A stretch of 64,000 nucleotides of DNA from Chamaesiphon minutus PCC 6605. GTDB taxonomy: Bacteria > Cyanobacteriota > Cyanobacteriia > Cyanobacteriales > Chamaesiphonaceae. Below are positions 63,489 to 64,000 of the stretch, piece after piece. Positions within the stretch are counted from its first letter, which is position 1, and every line of letters begins with the position of its first letter. The translations under genes and the position numbers were made by a program. The DNA lies in contig NC_019697.1 in assembly GCF_000317145.1 (NCBI RefSeq), forward strand, positions 992,001 to 1,056,000. The letters are read 5' to 3'. The notes under the pieces are model-generated. The model was not told where the DNA came from. It worked only from the letters and a program-made list of their open reading frames with translations, and did not search any database.

Positions 63489-64000
63489 ATGAAAATTGCA
63501 ATTATTGGAGCATCGCGGGGCATAGGTGCCGAGCTGTTAAAGGCGGCGATCGAAGACAGCCATGAAGTCACGGCTTTAGTGCGAGATCCCGCCAAGTTGA
63601 ACGCCAACATCCCTGGATTGAAGGTTATCAAAGGCGATATTCTCGACCCATCCTCTGTGGCTGCGGCAATTGCCGGACAGGAGGCAATTTGTATTTGCAT
63701 CGGTATTCCACCGACCAGAAAACCCGTCGATGTCTTCTCGCGAGGAACTCAAAATATCCTGGGCGCGATCGAAACAGGATCGAACCAAAAACTCATCCTT
63801 GTTACTGGTATTGGTGCTGGTGATAGCAAAGGGCATGGTGGCTTTTTCTACGATCGCATTCTCAATCCGCTGTTGCTGGCAAACAATTACGCAGACAAAG
63901 ATCGTGCGGAATCACTCGTCAAGGCGAGTAATATAGATTGGCTAATCGTTCGTCCTGGATTCTTGACCGATGGCCCCCAAACCGGAAAATATCGGGTTAT
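63489..64000 (+). CDS. NAD(P)-binding atypical SDR (NmrA-like), 3' end outside window
   Basis: 170 codons are visible. MKIAIIGASRGIGAELLKAA carries the NAD(P) glycine motif, then VTALVRDPAKLN, VIKGDILDPSSVAAAIAGQE, LILVTGIGAGDSKGHGG and NIDWLIVRPGFLTDGPQTG, the pattern of atypical SDRs of the NmrA/biliverdin-reductase-B-like group. No catalytic YxxxK is seen so far, as expected for this group. Confidence 0.85.
   Translation, partial: MKIAIIGASRGIGAELLKAAIEDSHEVTALVRDPAKLNANIPGLKVIKGDILDPSSVAAAIAGQEAICICIGIPPTRKPVDVFSRGTQNILGAIETGSNQKLILVTGIGAGDSKGHGGFFYDRILNPLLLANNYADKDRAESLVKASNIDWLIVRPGFLTDGPQTGKYRV

Noticed and set aside
63365-63836. Minus-strand ORFs over the NAD(P)-binding gene
   Set aside because: The plus strand encodes a continuous Rossmann protein; the minus frames are shadows.

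Overview
The window is a piece of a cyanobacterial chromosome. The call rests on the very frequent GCGATCGC/CGATCG (HIP1-like) octamers, on families typical of cyanobacteria (DUF4079, DUF2949, DUF3131, DUF4351/Rpn-like, CBS-PAS-GAF hybrid kinases, remnants of a giant Ser/Thr kinase-histidine kinase) and on AAATCCCCCTAAATCCCCC-type repeats. The HIP1 density suggests a Chamaesiphon-like genome, but that is only an impression. No tRNA, rRNA or CRISPR array was recognised.

Layout. 1-1763: 5' part of a large RTX calcium-binding repeat protein. 2.1-8.4 kb: a signalling block with a large hybrid kinase flanked by two response regulators whose C-terminal halves look like degenerate kinase modules. 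8.5-13.5 kb: a four-gene minus-strand envelope operon (outer-membrane-type protein, OpgC acyltransferase, DUF3131 protein, SGNH hydrolase). 14.2-17 kb: DUF4079 protein, a small secreted protein and a membrane-anchored ferredoxin reductase fusion. 17-25.7 kb: an insertion-sequence hotspot. A decayed ISL3 element sits on a decapitated glycogen debranching enzyme, and an ISAs1 and an IS66 element both interrupt one HEPN-like gene; removing both with one copy of each target duplication restores a 608-codon frame. 26-32 kb: MarR-controlled iron-sulfur/SCP2 protein, truncated DUF6653 and MarR genes meeting at a perfect inverted repeat, an Rpn-like DUF4351 protein, EgtD and an OmpR-type regulator. 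32.9-38 kb: an extracytoplasmic redox operon (thioredoxin-like lipoprotein, CcdA, cytochrome b, molybdopterin oxidoreductase, MsrA), with the thioredoxin gene split by an IS4-type element. 38-43.4 kb: mostly debris and MITEs, with a few intact secreted proteins. 43.5-46.1 kb: sensor kinase and an overlapping antitoxin-VapC-XRE operon. 46.5-50.6 kb: DMT transporter and a collapsed multi-domain kinase. 50.7-64 kb: small accessory genes (TfoX, VOC, HxlR+SDR, DUF2949+acyltransferase-like, M28 peptidase, PD-(D/E)XK nuclease, alpha/beta hydrolase, NAD(P)-binding protein) with several truncated relatives.

How things fit together. Two families of 11-bp-spaced direct repeats recur in front of genes. 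TGAGA-N6-TGAGA precedes the DUF4079/small secreted protein unit, its paralogue at 41.2 kb and a small lipoprotein. CCTCACGAGTTCCTCA precedes three accessory units at 54.5, 61.2 and 63.5 kb. The spacing is that expected of OmpR/PhoB-type regulators, and one such regulator (31.4 kb) and one orphan HAMP sensor kinase (45 kb) lie in the window. The dominant theme is decay: at least fifteen broken genes, several of which can be reconstructed exactly because target-site duplications survive.
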